A DNA stretch of 12,037 nt. It comes from Candidatus Parcubacteria bacterium. Its GTDB lineage: Bacteria; Patescibacteriota; Minisyncoccia; Minisyncoccales; Staskawiczbacteraceae. The notes under the pieces are model-generated. The model was not told the DNA's origin. It was given only the letters and a program-made list of their open reading frames with translations, and did no database searches. Below, in pieces: positions 1 to 6,316 of this stretch. Every line of letters starts with the position of its first letter. Within the stretch, counting starts at the first letter, position 1. The translations under genes and the position numbers were made by a program. Location: positions 1 through 12,037 of the forward strand of contig JAIFWS010000021.1 of the NCBI GenBank assembly GCA_019658985.1, given 5' to 3'.

Positions 1-299
1 AGACGTAACGAAGCCTCCTTTTCTTTTACATCGTCAAGAGCCAAAGCCTTCTTTTTGCGGCTGTGGTCAATAATGAGGTTTACCGCTACCCGGTACAAAA
101 AGGCCTTGATATTATCAACTTTCTTGCCTTCCACGATGTATTTCCAGGTCTTAATAAAGGTTTCCTGGGTCAAATCCTCCGCCAGGTCTTTATTATACAC
201 CCGAAAATAACAATGCCGGTAAATGGCATCAGCATGCTGTTTATAGGCGTCCAGGAATTCCTGTTGTCTTGGATCATTAGGCAGGTTAAAATCTTCCAT
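1..299 (-). CDS. ECF-type RNA polymerase sigma factor, N-terminal part (runs off left edge)
   Basis: About 99 residues are visible, starting MEDFNLPNDPRQQEF. They match sigma-70 region 2. The DAIYRHCYFRVYNKDLAEDL stretch corresponds to regions 2.1-2.2, followed by TQETFIKTWKYI (region 2.3) and NIKAFLYRVAVNLIIDHSRK (region 2.4, the -10 recognition helix). Family knowledge: ECF sigma factors direct RNA polymerase to a small regulon, often envelope stress, and are usually paired with an anti-sigma factor. The rest of region 2, region 4 and any anti-sigma gene lie beyond the left edge. The ATG at 299 is chosen because sigma homology begins there and no in-frame ATG was found just upstream. No SD is visible. 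A perfect inverted repeat overlaps this start codon. The gene is divergent from the secreted protein gene at 514, which is a candidate target. Confidence 0.9.
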   Translation of the reverse strand, partial: MEDFNLPNDPRQQEFLDAYKQHADAIYRHCYFRVYNKDLAEDLTQETFIKTWKYIVEGKKVDNIKAFLYRVAVNLIIDHSRKKKALALDDVKEKEASLR

Positions 300-318
300 A
301 TGTTCTTCATAACATATG
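297..318. promoter_or_regulatory. Perfect 8-bp inverted repeat over the sigma factor start codon
   Basis: CATATGTT (297-304) and AACATATG (311-318) are perfect reverse complements with a 6-nt spacer. The left arm contains the ATG of the sigma gene (read on -). In RNA this could fold into a hairpin hiding the start codon; in DNA it could be an operator for a dimeric regulator. Which of these applies is inference. Confidence 0.55.
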
Positions 319-367
319 ATTGGAGAACTTGAAAGAACCGCCCTAATCCTGCGTCTTAGAGGGTGTG

Positions 368-430
368 GGAGCAGAAAACCCTTGCTCCTACGGTCGAAAC
401 TTCTGCGCTTTGCGCAAGGATTTACCCTTT
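368..430 (+). repeat. Possible degenerate copy of the three-hairpin intergenic element
   Basis: The sequence between the divergent sigma and secreted-protein genes has three hairpins in the same order as the clear copies. They are GGAGCA...TGCTCC, then GCGC-TTT-GCGC, then AAGG...CCTT ending in ACCCTTTA. Primary-sequence identity to the clear copies is low (mainly the CGGTCGA and ACCCTTTA pieces), so this could be coincidence. Confidence 0.25.
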
Positions 431-435
431 ACAAT

Positions 436-441
436 TATAAT
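436..441 (+). promoter_or_regulatory. -10 box (TATAAT) for the secreted protein gene
   Basis: A perfect TATAAT sits directly after the ACCCTTTA end of the doubtful element, about 70 nt before the ATG at 514. No good -35 is seen at 16-18 nt. The leader holds two GAGGG stretches, the nearer about 15 nt from the ATG, which may serve as a distant SD. Confidence 0.4.
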
Positions 442-513
442 TAAAAATACCCTCTTCTTACCACTCCTAAGCCATCGCGGCCCGGGAGGGAAATAGAGGG
501 AAAATACATATTC

Positions 514-1224
514 ATGGACACAAAAAACATCTTTAAAAAAGCTGCGCCAGCTGTTCTCGGATTAAGCGTATTATTGCTTACCGCATCGTCATTCGTTCCA
601 GCAGTGGCAAGCGCCAACAATGGCTTGCACCTGGGATTGGGATTAGGCCATAAGATGGATAAAGAGAGCCGGCAAATTTCAGCTGATGTTAGGGCTTTCG
701 CTTCAAACGACTCCTTTAAAACAGCACAACAAACATATAAGACCTCCGTTAAGCAGGCTAATACCACCTACCAAGCCGCAGTAAAAGCAGCCAAGGATAA
801 GTTCTCCGCTGCAATGCAAGCTTCAACTGATTTCTCAACAAAACTCGCCGCTTGGAAAGTATACATGACTGAAAAATTAGCCGCTTTCAAAGCAAAGAAT
901 ACCGCCATTGAAGCCGCATTCCAGGCATTCATCAATGCTAACTTTACTGCCGGAAACCAAGCTCCAGTAGCCAATAGCTTGAATATCAGCGTGAATAAAA
1001 ATACCGCCACTCCAATCACCCTGACTGGCAGCGACCCGGAAAATTCTGCGCTTACTTTCATGGTAGTTTCAAATCCGGCTCACGGAACCCTTTCCGGAAC
1101 CGCCCCTAACTTGACCTACACTCCGGCCGCCAACTTCAGCGGATCAGATAGTTTCACCTTCAAGGTCAACGACGGCAGCTTAAATAGCACCGTAAAGACC
1201 ATTTCTATAACCGTAAATCCATAA
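514..1224 (+). CDS. Secreted protein: signal peptide, helical segment, C-terminal Ig/cadherin-like domain
   Basis: The 236-aa protein begins with a classical signal peptide (basic KKAAP, hydrophobic VLGLSVLLLTASS, likely cut after VASA near residue 34). Residues about 50-145 are Ala/Lys/Gln-rich and predicted helical, with an AAVKAAKDKFSAAM-type pattern suggesting a coiled coil. Residues about 149-236 form one beta-rich repeat of the bacterial Ig/cadherin-like type (NQAPVA, GSDPENSALTF, GTLSG, YTPAANFSGSDSFTFKVNDG, ISITV), as found in surface adhesion proteins. No sorting signal, C-terminal membrane anchor or catalytic residues are visible, so it may be released or held by the helical part. 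It is divergent from the ECF sigma gene, a common arrangement for a regulon member. The function is probably structural or adhesive (inference). Confidence 0.9.
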   Translation: MDTKNIFKKAAPAVLGLSVLLLTASSFVPAVASANNGLHLGLGLGHKMDKESRQISADVRAFASNDSFKTAQQTYKTSVKQANTTYQAAVKAAKDKFSAAMQASTDFSTKLAAWKVYMTEKLAAFKAKNTAIEAAFQAFINANFTAGNQAPVANSLNISVNKNTATPITLTGSDPENSALTFMVVSNPAHGTLSGTAPNLTYTPAANFSGSDSFTFKVNDGSLNSTVKTISITVNP

Positions 1225-1238
1225 TCCCGGCACAGAAC

Positions 1239-1268
1239 AAAAAGCCGCCCTCAAGGGCGGCTTTTTTA
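1239..1268. terminator. Bidirectional intrinsic terminator
   Basis: AAAGCCGCCC-TCAA-GGGCGGCTTT has a strong GC stem flanked by an A-run and a T-run. It serves the secreted protein gene (+) and the convergent VOC gene (-). Confidence 0.9.
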
Positions 1269-1290
1269 TTTGATCTGATAAATAACCGCA

Positions 1291-1695
1291 TTACATATTC
1301 TTAGGCTGAAGCATGGCGATTTTATTGCCTTCCGTATCGATGATCCCGCAATAGAGGCCGACGCCCGGAATGTCATCTGGTTCTCCGGCTTTATGGGCAC
1401 CGCCCAGTACTTTTCCACCGGCTGCTTCAACCTTCTTCATGGCTTCTCTGATATCCTCAACAGCGACAACAATAACCGGCGAAGCGCCGTCTTTTGATTT
1501 TTGATAAAACCCTCCGTTAATGGTGCCGGGCTTTTTTACCATCCGGTTTTCATCGGTTTGAGTAGTAGTAACCACGACATAGTTTCCCATTTCTTTGCCT
1601 AATTGGTTTGCCTCCCAGCCAAAAACCTCGCTATAGAACCCGACCATGCGGCCATTGTCTTCGTAGGGCAATTCAAAGTGAACTACTGGATCCAT
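1291..1695 (-). CDS. VOC superfamily (glyoxalase/bleomycin-resistance fold) protein
   Basis: The 134-aa length is typical of a single-chain VOC protein with two beta-alpha-beta-beta-beta modules. Module one begins VVHFELP and includes MVGFYSEVFGWE. Module two holds PVIVVAVEDIREAMKKVEAAGG followed by GLYCGIIDTEGNKIAMLQP, the usual closing strand with a late acidic residue. His6 and the Glu of DTEGN are plausible metal ligands, but not all four ligands of glyoxalase I can be assigned. Substrate is unknown; members include lyases, dioxygenases and antibiotic-binding proteins. The ATG at 1695 has no SD. A -10-like TATTAT lies 15 nt upstream of it within a leader shared with the KGG gene. It is convergent with the secreted protein gene. 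Confidence 0.88.
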   Translation of the reverse strand: MDPVVHFELPYEDNGRMVGFYSEVFGWEANQLGKEMGNYVVVTTTQTDENRMVKKPGTINGGFYQKSKDGASPVIVVAVEDIREAMKKVEAAGGKVLGGAHKAGEPDDIPGVGLYCGIIDTEGNKIAMLQPKNM

Positions 1696-1705
1696 AAAAT
1701 TTTTA

Positions 1706-1750
1706 TTTAATAATATGTTGTATTTTTCTGATACCTCATCTTATCAATAA
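1706..1750 (-). promoter_or_regulatory. Leader/promoter element of the VOC gene, shared with the KGG gene
   Basis: Read on -, the block TTATTGATAAGATG (1750-1737) is followed by a small hairpin whose arms are ATG/CAT and GTAT/ATAC, then the block CATATTATTAAA (1717-1706). The same two blocks precede the KGG gene. TATTAT at 1715-1710 resembles a -10 box and would place the transcript start within about 10 nt of the ATG. Confidence 0.55.
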
Positions 1751-1802
1751 AAAGGTGAAAATTACATGAATTAAAAATGTGGATATTGAAATCCAATGTA
1801 AA

Positions 1803-1847
1803 CAAAACCCCCTCTTTTGGAGGGGGAAAAGCTTAATGTAGCTTTTT
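1803..1847 (-). terminator. Tandem terminator hairpins downstream of the KGG gene
   Basis: On -, a CCCCCTCC-AAAA-GAGGGGG stem is followed by TTTTG (1830-1804). Just before it lies a weaker AAAAGCT/AGCTTTT hairpin (1827-1847). Together they end the KGG transcript. Confidence 0.75.
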
Positions 1848-1890
1848 AACGAGTAAAGCCGCGTGCAAGCTCTCCTCTCTTTAAGGTTAT

Positions 1891-2082
1891 TTATTCATTA
1901 TTCCTTCCGCGCTTGTCATCATTCTTGTGAGATTGCTTTCCTGCTTCGCGAGCTTCCCGTGAGTCAAACTCATGGGCGTTTCCGCTAGCATGGGCTGCCT
2001 TGCCTCCCTGGCTGGCGATTTCCCTCTGCTTGTCTTCATCCATAGCGGCAAAACCCCTTTTGTTGTCATTATTATTTGCCAT
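1891..2082 (-). CDS. KGG-repeat small stress-type protein
   Basis: The 63-aa, highly charged, Cys-free protein carries the GFAAMDEDKQREIASQGGKAAH motif of the KGG family (YciG / general-stress-protein type), followed by a second partial repeat, SREAREAGKQSHKN. Family knowledge: these short hydrophilic proteins resemble plant LEA-type proteins and are induced by starvation or osmotic stress; their molecular role is not settled. The ATG at 2082 is supported by MANNNDNKRGF, the usual N-terminus of the family. There is no SD. The leader carries the two-block element also found before the VOC gene, suggesting joint regulation. An overlapping ORF in another frame is a shadow. The Asp/Lys/Arg-rich tail suggests intrinsic disorder. 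Confidence 0.9.
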   Translation of the reverse strand: MANNNDNKRGFAAMDEDKQREIASQGGKAAHASGNAHEFDSREAREAGKQSHKNDDKRGRNNE

Positions 2083-2096
2083 GGTAGTTATAGTAG

Positions 2097-2154
2097 TTTA
2101 ATAATATGGCTCTTTGAAAAAATTTTCGACCTTTCGAAGCCATCTTATCAATAA
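2097..2154 (-). promoter_or_regulatory. Leader/promoter element of the KGG gene
   Basis: The blocks TTATTGATAAGATG (2154-2141) and CATATTATTAAA (2108-2097) are identical to those before the VOC gene. The spacer is longer here and forms a larger hairpin closed by ATGGCT/AGCCAT (2138-2143 with 2106-2111). TATTAT at 2106-2101 is a candidate -10 box; transcription would start about 12 nt before the ATG. Confidence 0.55.
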
Positions 2155-2225
2155 GGGGGTTATGATTTTGTGAAGTGAGAAAAAAGCATTCATTGATTTT
2201 CCATGACTTTGAAAATAAAGAGTAT

Positions 2226-2259
2226 GAAAAAGCCCCTCTGCGCTTGGCGCATACGGGGC
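2226..2259 (-). terminator. Intrinsic terminator of the 63-aa gene
   Basis: On -, GCCCC...GGGGC with an inner TGCGC/GCGCA stem is followed by TTTTT. It lies 46 nt after the stop codon at 2306. Confidence 0.75.
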
Positions 2260-2305
2260 GTTGGACAGTACGGCGGCGCAGCGTCGCGCTGGGTAGCCCG
2301 GTGGA

Positions 2306-2497
2306 CTAGTTGGGCAAACTCGATTTCTTGCCGAAGATGAGCTCGTAGCCGTCGGCGAAGTTTTCGCCCTCGGCCGCAAACCCGACCTTGGTCGAGCCGC
2401 CCTTGGACTTCTTCCCCTCCGGTGGCCGGTAGTTCGGGCAATCCGGATGGTGCTCACCGGGCTTCAGCGATGACAACAGGAACAGTGGCAGAAACAT
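2306..2497 (-). CDS. Small GC-rich orphan protein (63 aa), function unknown
   Basis: I do not recognise this family. The start is set by a strong SD (GGGGAGGG, 4 nt before the ATG at 2497); a longer reading from 2542 would begin at or before the predicted transcript start. The protein has a short hydrophobic N-terminus (MFLPLFLLSSL), a His/Cys/Pro section (GEHHPDCPNYRPPEGKK) and a mixed C-terminal part (FAAEGENFADGYELIFGKK). The hydrophobic run is short for a signal peptide. It has its own promoter at 2550-2577 and its own terminator. Its GC content and SD use differ from the neighbouring KGG and 637-aa genes and match the 139-aa gene at 7223 and the 74-aa gene at 9281. The complete expression cassette is the main argument that it is real. 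Confidence 0.65.
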   Translation of the reverse strand: MFLPLFLLSSLKPGEHHPDCPNYRPPEGKKSKGGSTKVGFAAEGENFADGYELIFGKKSSLPN

Positions 2498-2549
2498 CTT
2501 ACCCTCCCCATCTGCAAGACACAGGTCGAACACCAGAAACACTGGCTAT

Positions 2550-2577
2550 ATAATACATCATAATCAAAACCCGTCAA
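2550..2577 (-). promoter_or_regulatory. Sigma-70-type promoter of the 63-aa gene
   Basis: On -, TTGACG (2577-2572), a 16-nt spacer, then TATTAT (2555-2550). The predicted start near 2543 gives a leader of about 46 nt that includes the strong SD. Confidence 0.7.
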
Positions 2578-2578
2578 G

Positions 2579-2612
2579 AAAAAAGCCGGGGAACAAATTC
2601 CCGGCTTTTTTA
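2579..2612. terminator. Bidirectional intrinsic terminator
   Basis: AAAAAAGCCGGG...CCCGGCTTTTTT is a perfect stem with T-runs in both directions. It ends the 637-aa gene (-) and sits just upstream of the promoter of the 63-aa gene. Confidence 0.9.
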
Positions 2613-2654
2613 CTCTGAAAATAACATCCGTAATTCCTGTTCCCTTCCAAAATG

Positions 2655-4568
2655 CTATGGTCTCCGATTAGGCACTTTTCTACCAGACGGCACATTAGCA
2701 TTGCCGGGTTTATTGGGCGATTCATTAGCCTTATCAGCTCTTTTCTTCCCACCATTGACAACCGGAGGCTTCGGAGTAGCTTTTTTAGCCCCTCTCTCCC
2801 CCTCCTGTTTTATTTCTTCTTTAAAAGTACGTGGTCTCCTTCTAACCGGCGGCGGCACTAAATAATCTCTTTCTTTGGGCGCAGGCTTGGCGCTTTTCTT
2901 ATTGAGTTCATCGCCATTATCCATGCTCGGAGTCGGATCTTCAAATGGAACGCGGGCAGCAGCTTCAGCTTCGCGCGCCCTTGCTTTCTCACTTCTTCTC
3001 TTATCTAAGGCCGTTCCTCCTCTTGCTTCTAAAGCCTTAATTTTTTGTTCGAATATCTCATTTAACTTGCCGCGTAATCCCACCGATCTTGGCGTGTTGT
3101 TTTGTGATTCAAAAAGTAAATACAACTGATTTGCAGTATAAAGTCCGCTATCCGCGGCGGCTTTCAAGTATTCCTCAGCCCTATCCCGAACTAATTTTAC
3201 TTCGGCCTTTAAAACCGCGCCGGAATATTCCACGCCACTACTGCTAATAACTACCGAGTCATAGTTTCCCAGAATATTCATCACCTCGTCAAAATCCTCT
3301 GCGCCGTCGATTTCCTCTTTTAGCTTTCCTTCTTTTTCCTTCTGTAGCTCAACGGCTTTCTCCGCATCTGACTTTTCTTTCTCCTGCTCCGGAGCTATAG
3401 CTTCGCCAACTTCATCTTCCTCTGGCGGAATTTCCCTATTTAGGGCATCTATCAGCCTCCCTGCCCGATCTGGCTGGCTTTCTGGAATTGCCCCTTGCTC
3501 CGATTTTTTCAAAGCTTCTACTGCTTTCACTCCAAAACCTGTTCCTCCTCCCACCTGATCTGCTTGGCCCTTGCAGTAAGCGTCTATAACAACACAGGCC
3601 TTCTGGAATTTCTCAGCGATAAAAACTCCGTCTTGTTTTTCAAGCTCTCTGGCCAGAGCATGGGTATCAACACTGCCATTATCAAGGACACTTTCAAGAA
3701 CCGCCAATTTATAACGGGTTTCGGCAATAATTGAAAAAGTTTCCTGGGGAGATTTATAAGGATTTTCCTTGCTGTATTCTGCCCGCCGTTTTTCATCGCC
3801 CGCCAACCGTCTCCTGTATTCCCCCAGCTTAGCTACTAAATCTCTGAGAAGCTCCTCTTCATCATCTTTGGGCTTTTCAATTTTTGGTCCTCCGGCTGCC
3901 TGTTCCGGAGCTGGCGGTTCCGCTTCATCGGGTTTATCTTCATCCTTCCCTTCTGTTTCAGCAAGTATCGCATCATATTCTGCCCTTGCCCTCGCAAGAT
4001 CATCTTTATCTTTAACTAATTCCGCATCCAATACCTCATCATCACCCGCCGGAGTTTCAACTAACTCGGCTACGGGAATTTTTTCCCCATCTTTCGCCTC
4101 TGCTCCTGCCTCCACCAGCGGGGCTTCATCATCCACCGGCACTTCATCCACGATCTCCGGACTCGATAAATATTTTCCGGCGGGATCCGCCTCTGCGCTA
4201 GCTTCGGGTTTAGCCACGGCTTTTTTCGGCAACTGATTTAGCTGGGCTCGAACTTCATCCTCAAGTAATTTCTTCAAACCGCGTTCTGCTAAACTCTTTG
4301 GAATCCTTCCTTTTGTAACTCCTATGATCTTGGCCTTGAGCACCTTCAAATCATCTGCGCTGACTTCATCCGGTGCTTCCGCTAGAACACGAGCGACTTT
4401 AGATCTTAAAGATTCAACAATCCCTTTCTCTTTCCCACCCTCTTTTAATGTTGCATAAAGATCGTCAAGAGTGTCAAATTGTCTCTCTGCCTGGACGCCT
4501 TCGCTCCCGGATTCACCCGTGCCGGCTTCCTGCCCTGGACTCGATGATGGAAAACCTTCTAGGCTCAT
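2655..4568 (-). CDS. Large charged helical/disordered protein (637 aa), function unknown
   Basis: No known enzyme family is recognised. There is no signal peptide or membrane segment, so it is probably cytoplasmic. The order is: a Ser/Gly-rich acidic N-terminus (1-30); a helical block (31-112); an acidic Pro/Glu/Asp-rich linker (about 120-235); a helical region with NPYKSPQETFSIIAETRYKLAVLESVL (about 236-380); a charged coiled-coil stretch (395-420); a second helical block (425-512); an Arg/Ala helix (513-540); and a very basic Pro/Lys/Arg-rich tail (from about 555). The blocks at 31-112 and 425-512 look like diverged copies of one domain: both begin with an FD-plus-acidic-residue motif and end with P-x-S-x(3)-RG/LRG-x-L. 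The basic tail could bind nucleic acid (inference). The ATG at 4568 has no SD. The gene lies 32 nt after the TMEM175 gene on the same strand, so co-transcription is possible. Confidence 0.82.
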   Translation of the reverse strand: MSLEGFPSSSPGQEAGTGESGSEGVQAERQFDTLDDLYATLKEGGKEKGIVESLRSKVARVLAEAPDEVSADDLKVLKAKIIGVTKGRIPKSLAERGLKKLLEDEVRAQLNQLPKKAVAKPEASAEADPAGKYLSSPEIVDEVPVDDEAPLVEAGAEAKDGEKIPVAELVETPAGDDEVLDAELVKDKDDLARARAEYDAILAETEGKDEDKPDEAEPPAPEQAAGGPKIEKPKDDEEELLRDLVAKLGEYRRRLAGDEKRRAEYSKENPYKSPQETFSIIAETRYKLAVLESVLDNGSVDTHALARELEKQDGVFIAEKFQKACVVIDAYCKGQADQVGGGTGFGVKAVEALKKSEQGAIPESQPDRAGRLIDALNREIPPEEDEVGEAIAPEQEKEKSDAEKAVELQKEKEGKLKEEIDGAEDFDEVMNILGNYDSVVISSSGVEYSGAVLKAEVKLVRDRAEEYLKAAADSGLYTANQLYLLFESQNNTPRSVGLRGKLNEIFEQKIKALEARGGTALDKRRSEKARAREAEAAARVPFEDPTPSMDNGDELNKKSAKPAPKERDYLVPPPVRRRPRTFKEEIKQEGERGAKKATPKPPVVNGGKKRADKANESPNKPGNANVPSGRKVPNRRP

Positions 4569-4600
4569 ATATTTAATAGTTTAATGATAATATTTTCAAG

Positions 4601-5203
4601 TTAAATGAATTTTTCTATACGTTTGTCGGGGATAAACCACAGCAGAGAAACCAAAGCGATCAAGGCATAAGAAATCAGTGGATTATAAAAAGCAGCCAGG
4701 ACGGCCAGAATATAACAAACCAAAGAAGCGATCCCTTTTGGGCGGCGTTTCAATTCCTCGTGCACCATATCTTTATTCTCATTGTGTTCCAGTACCTGCC
4801 ACTGAAGCAACGTATAGGCCAGCGCGGCCATCAATAATACAAAAGCGTACAGGGCGGCCGGCAGGTGGCTCAAATAGTTTTCCCCGAGCCACGCGGTGGT
4901 AATGGGGATGATCGACAGCCAGAATAATAAATATAAATTAGACCACATCACGCCACTGCTGATATGCTTGGCGGCGCGCAGTAAATGGTGGTGGTTATTC
5001 CAATACGTGCCCACCATTTGAAAACTAATGGCATACACAATAAAAACCGGGACGATCGCCAGAATGGATTCTAACGTCGGGGCGCTGGGAATACGGATTG
5101 CCAAAACGCTAATGGTAATAATAATCGCCAGAACCGCGTCGCTAAAGGCCTCAAGCCGTGCGGGAGATAAATTTATATGATTATCGTCGCTATGTTTTAC
5201 CAC
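4601..5203 (-). CDS. TMEM175-family (DUF1211) potassium channel-like membrane protein
   Basis: The 200-aa protein has six hydrophobic segments (about 19-37, 46-66, 86-106, 113-135, 157-173, 174-192). This is the size of one bacterial TMEM175 subunit, known to assemble as a tetramer. The family signature R-x3-FSD is present in the first helix (R16, F20, S21, D22), followed by AVLAIIITISVLAI; pore-lining hydrophobics of this helix form the selectivity filter in studied homologues. Helix two ends in GTYWNNHHHLL, also typical. The start is the GTG at 5203 (MVKHSDDNH), with no SD. A TACAATATGAT stretch about 50-60 nt upstream may hold the -10 box. It likely mediates K+ leak and so membrane-potential or osmotic balance; ion selectivity cannot be read from sequence alone. 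Confidence 0.92.
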   Translation of the reverse strand: MVKHSDDNHINLSPARLEAFSDAVLAIIITISVLAIRIPSAPTLESILAIVPVFIVYAISFQMVGTYWNNHHHLLRAAKHISSGVMWSNLYLLFWLSIIPITTAWLGENYLSHLPAALYAFVLLMAALAYTLLQWQVLEHNENKDMVHEELKRRPKGIASLVCYILAVLAAFYNPLISYALIALVSLLWFIPDKRIEKFI

Positions 5204-5342
5204 AGAATTTTTATGTATTGATTTTACTACCCAGCATCACCAGAATTACTCCGTTAATTATCATATTGTAGCAAAAAAACCGCGTTGGAGGCTAATAAAA
5301 TAAGTGGATAAGTAGGTTATTCCATTGTACAGCCTGTAGCGG

Positions 5343-5348
5343 TATAAT
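5343..5348 (+). promoter_or_regulatory. -10 box (TATAAT) of the membrane-anchored protein gene
   Basis: A perfect TATAAT lies 32 nt before the ATG at 5381. The best -35-like hexamer upstream (TTGTAC) is only 12 nt away, so the -35 is weak or absent. The leader is AT-rich with no SD. Confidence 0.55.
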
Positions 5349-5380
5349 CAGCTTAGACGAAAAATATTAAAAACAAACTT

Positions 5381-5863
5381 ATGCACAAACAAAATAAAAA
5401 TCTCGAACTGTGGATTGGCGGCGCAGCTGTCCTCGTCCTCGTTATTGTAGCGGGGCTTTTGGTTATGTTCACCAATACTCCGGGACCGGTCCAAGTTACG
5501 ACAGGACCGAGCCAAACCGGAACGGAACCCGCGTCAGTGCAGGATATTTCTGCCCAGGACACCGGCACGGCGGCAGTGAATATTTCTTACTCAGATGCTT
5601 TGGCGCAATACGCCACCCGGAGAATTCAGTTGGATAAAAATTGCGCGGCGACTCCAAATAGCGTAACCTATAAAGATAATACCGGCATTATGATCGACAA
5701 CCGGTCTCCGGAAACCCGGACCGTTAAAGTCGGTTCCTCTTTTACTATAAAGCCATGGGGATTTAAAATCGTTGTTCTCCCTGATATTGCGGTAAAGCCA
5801 AGCACCCTTTTGGTCGACTGCGACATGCATCAGAACGTAGCCACTATTTTAGTCCAAGAATAA
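5381..5863 (+). CDS. Membrane-anchored extracytoplasmic protein, cupredoxin-like C-terminal domain without a full copper site
   Basis: The 160-aa protein has a short Lys-rich cytoplasmic start and one membrane helix (about 11-30, GGAAVLVLVIVAGLLVMF). A Thr/Pro/Ser/Gly linker follows (31-68), then a beta-rich domain (about 75-160). The domain holds SVTYKDNTGIMIDNRSPETRTVKVG and ends LLVDCDMHQNVATILVQ. The C-x2-H (C147, H150) just before the last strand resembles the copper loop of cupredoxins. The first His ligand and the Met ligand are missing, so copper binding is doubtful. C88 and C147 could form a disulfide. I know similar small anchored proteins as hypotheticals in Parcubacteria, without an assigned role. 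The ATG has no SD and is supported by the position of the TATAAT box. Confidence 0.85.
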   Translation: MHKQNKNLELWIGGAAVLVLVIVAGLLVMFTNTPGPVQVTTGPSQTGTEPASVQDISAQDTGTAAVNISYSDALAQYATRRIQLDKNCAATPNSVTYKDNTGIMIDNRSPETRTVKVGSSFTIKPWGFKIVVLPDIAVKPSTLLVDCDMHQNVATILVQE

Positions 5864-5881
5864 TACAATAGTTTCGTAAAA

Positions 5882-5909
5882 CTAAAAACGCCCTCAAGGG
5901 CGTTTTTAG
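5882..5909. terminator. Bidirectional intrinsic terminator
   Basis: CTAAAAACGCC-CTCAAG-GGCGTTTTTAG is a perfect 11-bp stem 18 nt after the stop of the anchored protein gene. It shares the CCCTCAAGGG centre with the terminator at 1239-1268. Confidence 0.9.
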
Positions 5910-6056
5910 TTTAAGAATCAGATTTGTTGATAAAAAACTCCCCGATAGTTCCCAAGAGCAGAGCCTCGTGTACCCTCAAGGACTATGCGGGGGGGCTATA
6001 GGAACCTTCCGACTTCTTGAAGCGCATGCTCATCATATTCTTTAATGAGGGGCATA
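5910..6056 (-). other. Short intergenic stretch with a 19-codon reading frame, probably non-coding
   Basis: Directly after the stop of the OmdA-type gene (TGATATG junction), a frame of 19 codons reads MPLIKEYDEHALQEVGRFL before a TAG at 5998-5996. The frame then stays open for 25 more codons. This might be the decayed start of a downstream gene or chance. No RNA gene or clear hairpin was seen; a run of seven G lies near 5989-5995. Confidence 0.2.
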
Positions 6057-6308
6057 TCAACGATGCCGGCAGCCGGCCCAACAGCAAGGCCGGCGTATTC
6101 CTTCAATTAATTCCGCACGAGTCCTTTCAACGTGGTTTTTCCTCGTCTCCGGCTTTTTACTAGAAATAACCCAACAAATCCACTCGTTGCGGGCGAGCGG
6201 TGTAATATCTTCCCAAGCCGAAAACGCTTCTTTATCAGAAAGAAGCGCCTTGCGTAAATCTGGCGGCAGCTGATGCGCCGCGCCAGCAGAAATTTCCTTT
6301 TTGGCCAT
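6057..6308 (-). CDS. OmdA/YdeI-type small protein (bacteriocin-protection family)
   Basis: The 83-aa protein matches the OmdA helical domain: LPPDLRKALLSDKEAFSAWE, then ITPLARNEWICWVISSKKPE and TRKNHVERTRAELIEGIRRP. It ends in the CCWAGCRHR tail seen in part of the family. Family knowledge: YdeI/OmpD-associated proteins are linked to bacteriocin or antimicrobial peptide tolerance in some bacteria, but the mechanism is not established. The C-terminal Cys/His cluster (CC-x3-C-x-H) could bind metal (inference). The ATG at 6308 has no SD. The end of structured element B lies only 8 nt upstream, so the promoter must lie in or beyond the element, or the gene is read through from DinB. Confidence 0.85.
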   Translation of the reverse strand: MAKKEISAGAAHQLPPDLRKALLSDKEAFSAWEDITPLARNEWICWVISSKKPETRKNHVERTRAELIEGIRRPCCWAGCRHR

Positions 6309-6316
6309 AGCTTAGT

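Noticed and set aside
2190..2457. Longer minus-strand reading frames overlapping the 63-aa gene
   Set aside because: They run across the terminator or have no SD, and composition is Arg/Pro/Ala shadow-like. The frame ending at 2306 has the promoter, SD and terminator in the right places.
3769..4236. 155-codon plus-strand frame opposite the 637-aa gene
   Set aside because: Ser/Ala-rich composition is what the antisense of an acidic, Ala-rich coding strand gives. No SD or family match, and the minus-strand protein has clear domain structure.
5996..6055. 19-codon ORF overlapping the end of the OmdA-type gene as a real gene
   Set aside because: Too short, no SD, no known motif; kept only as a low-confidence note on the intergenic stretch.
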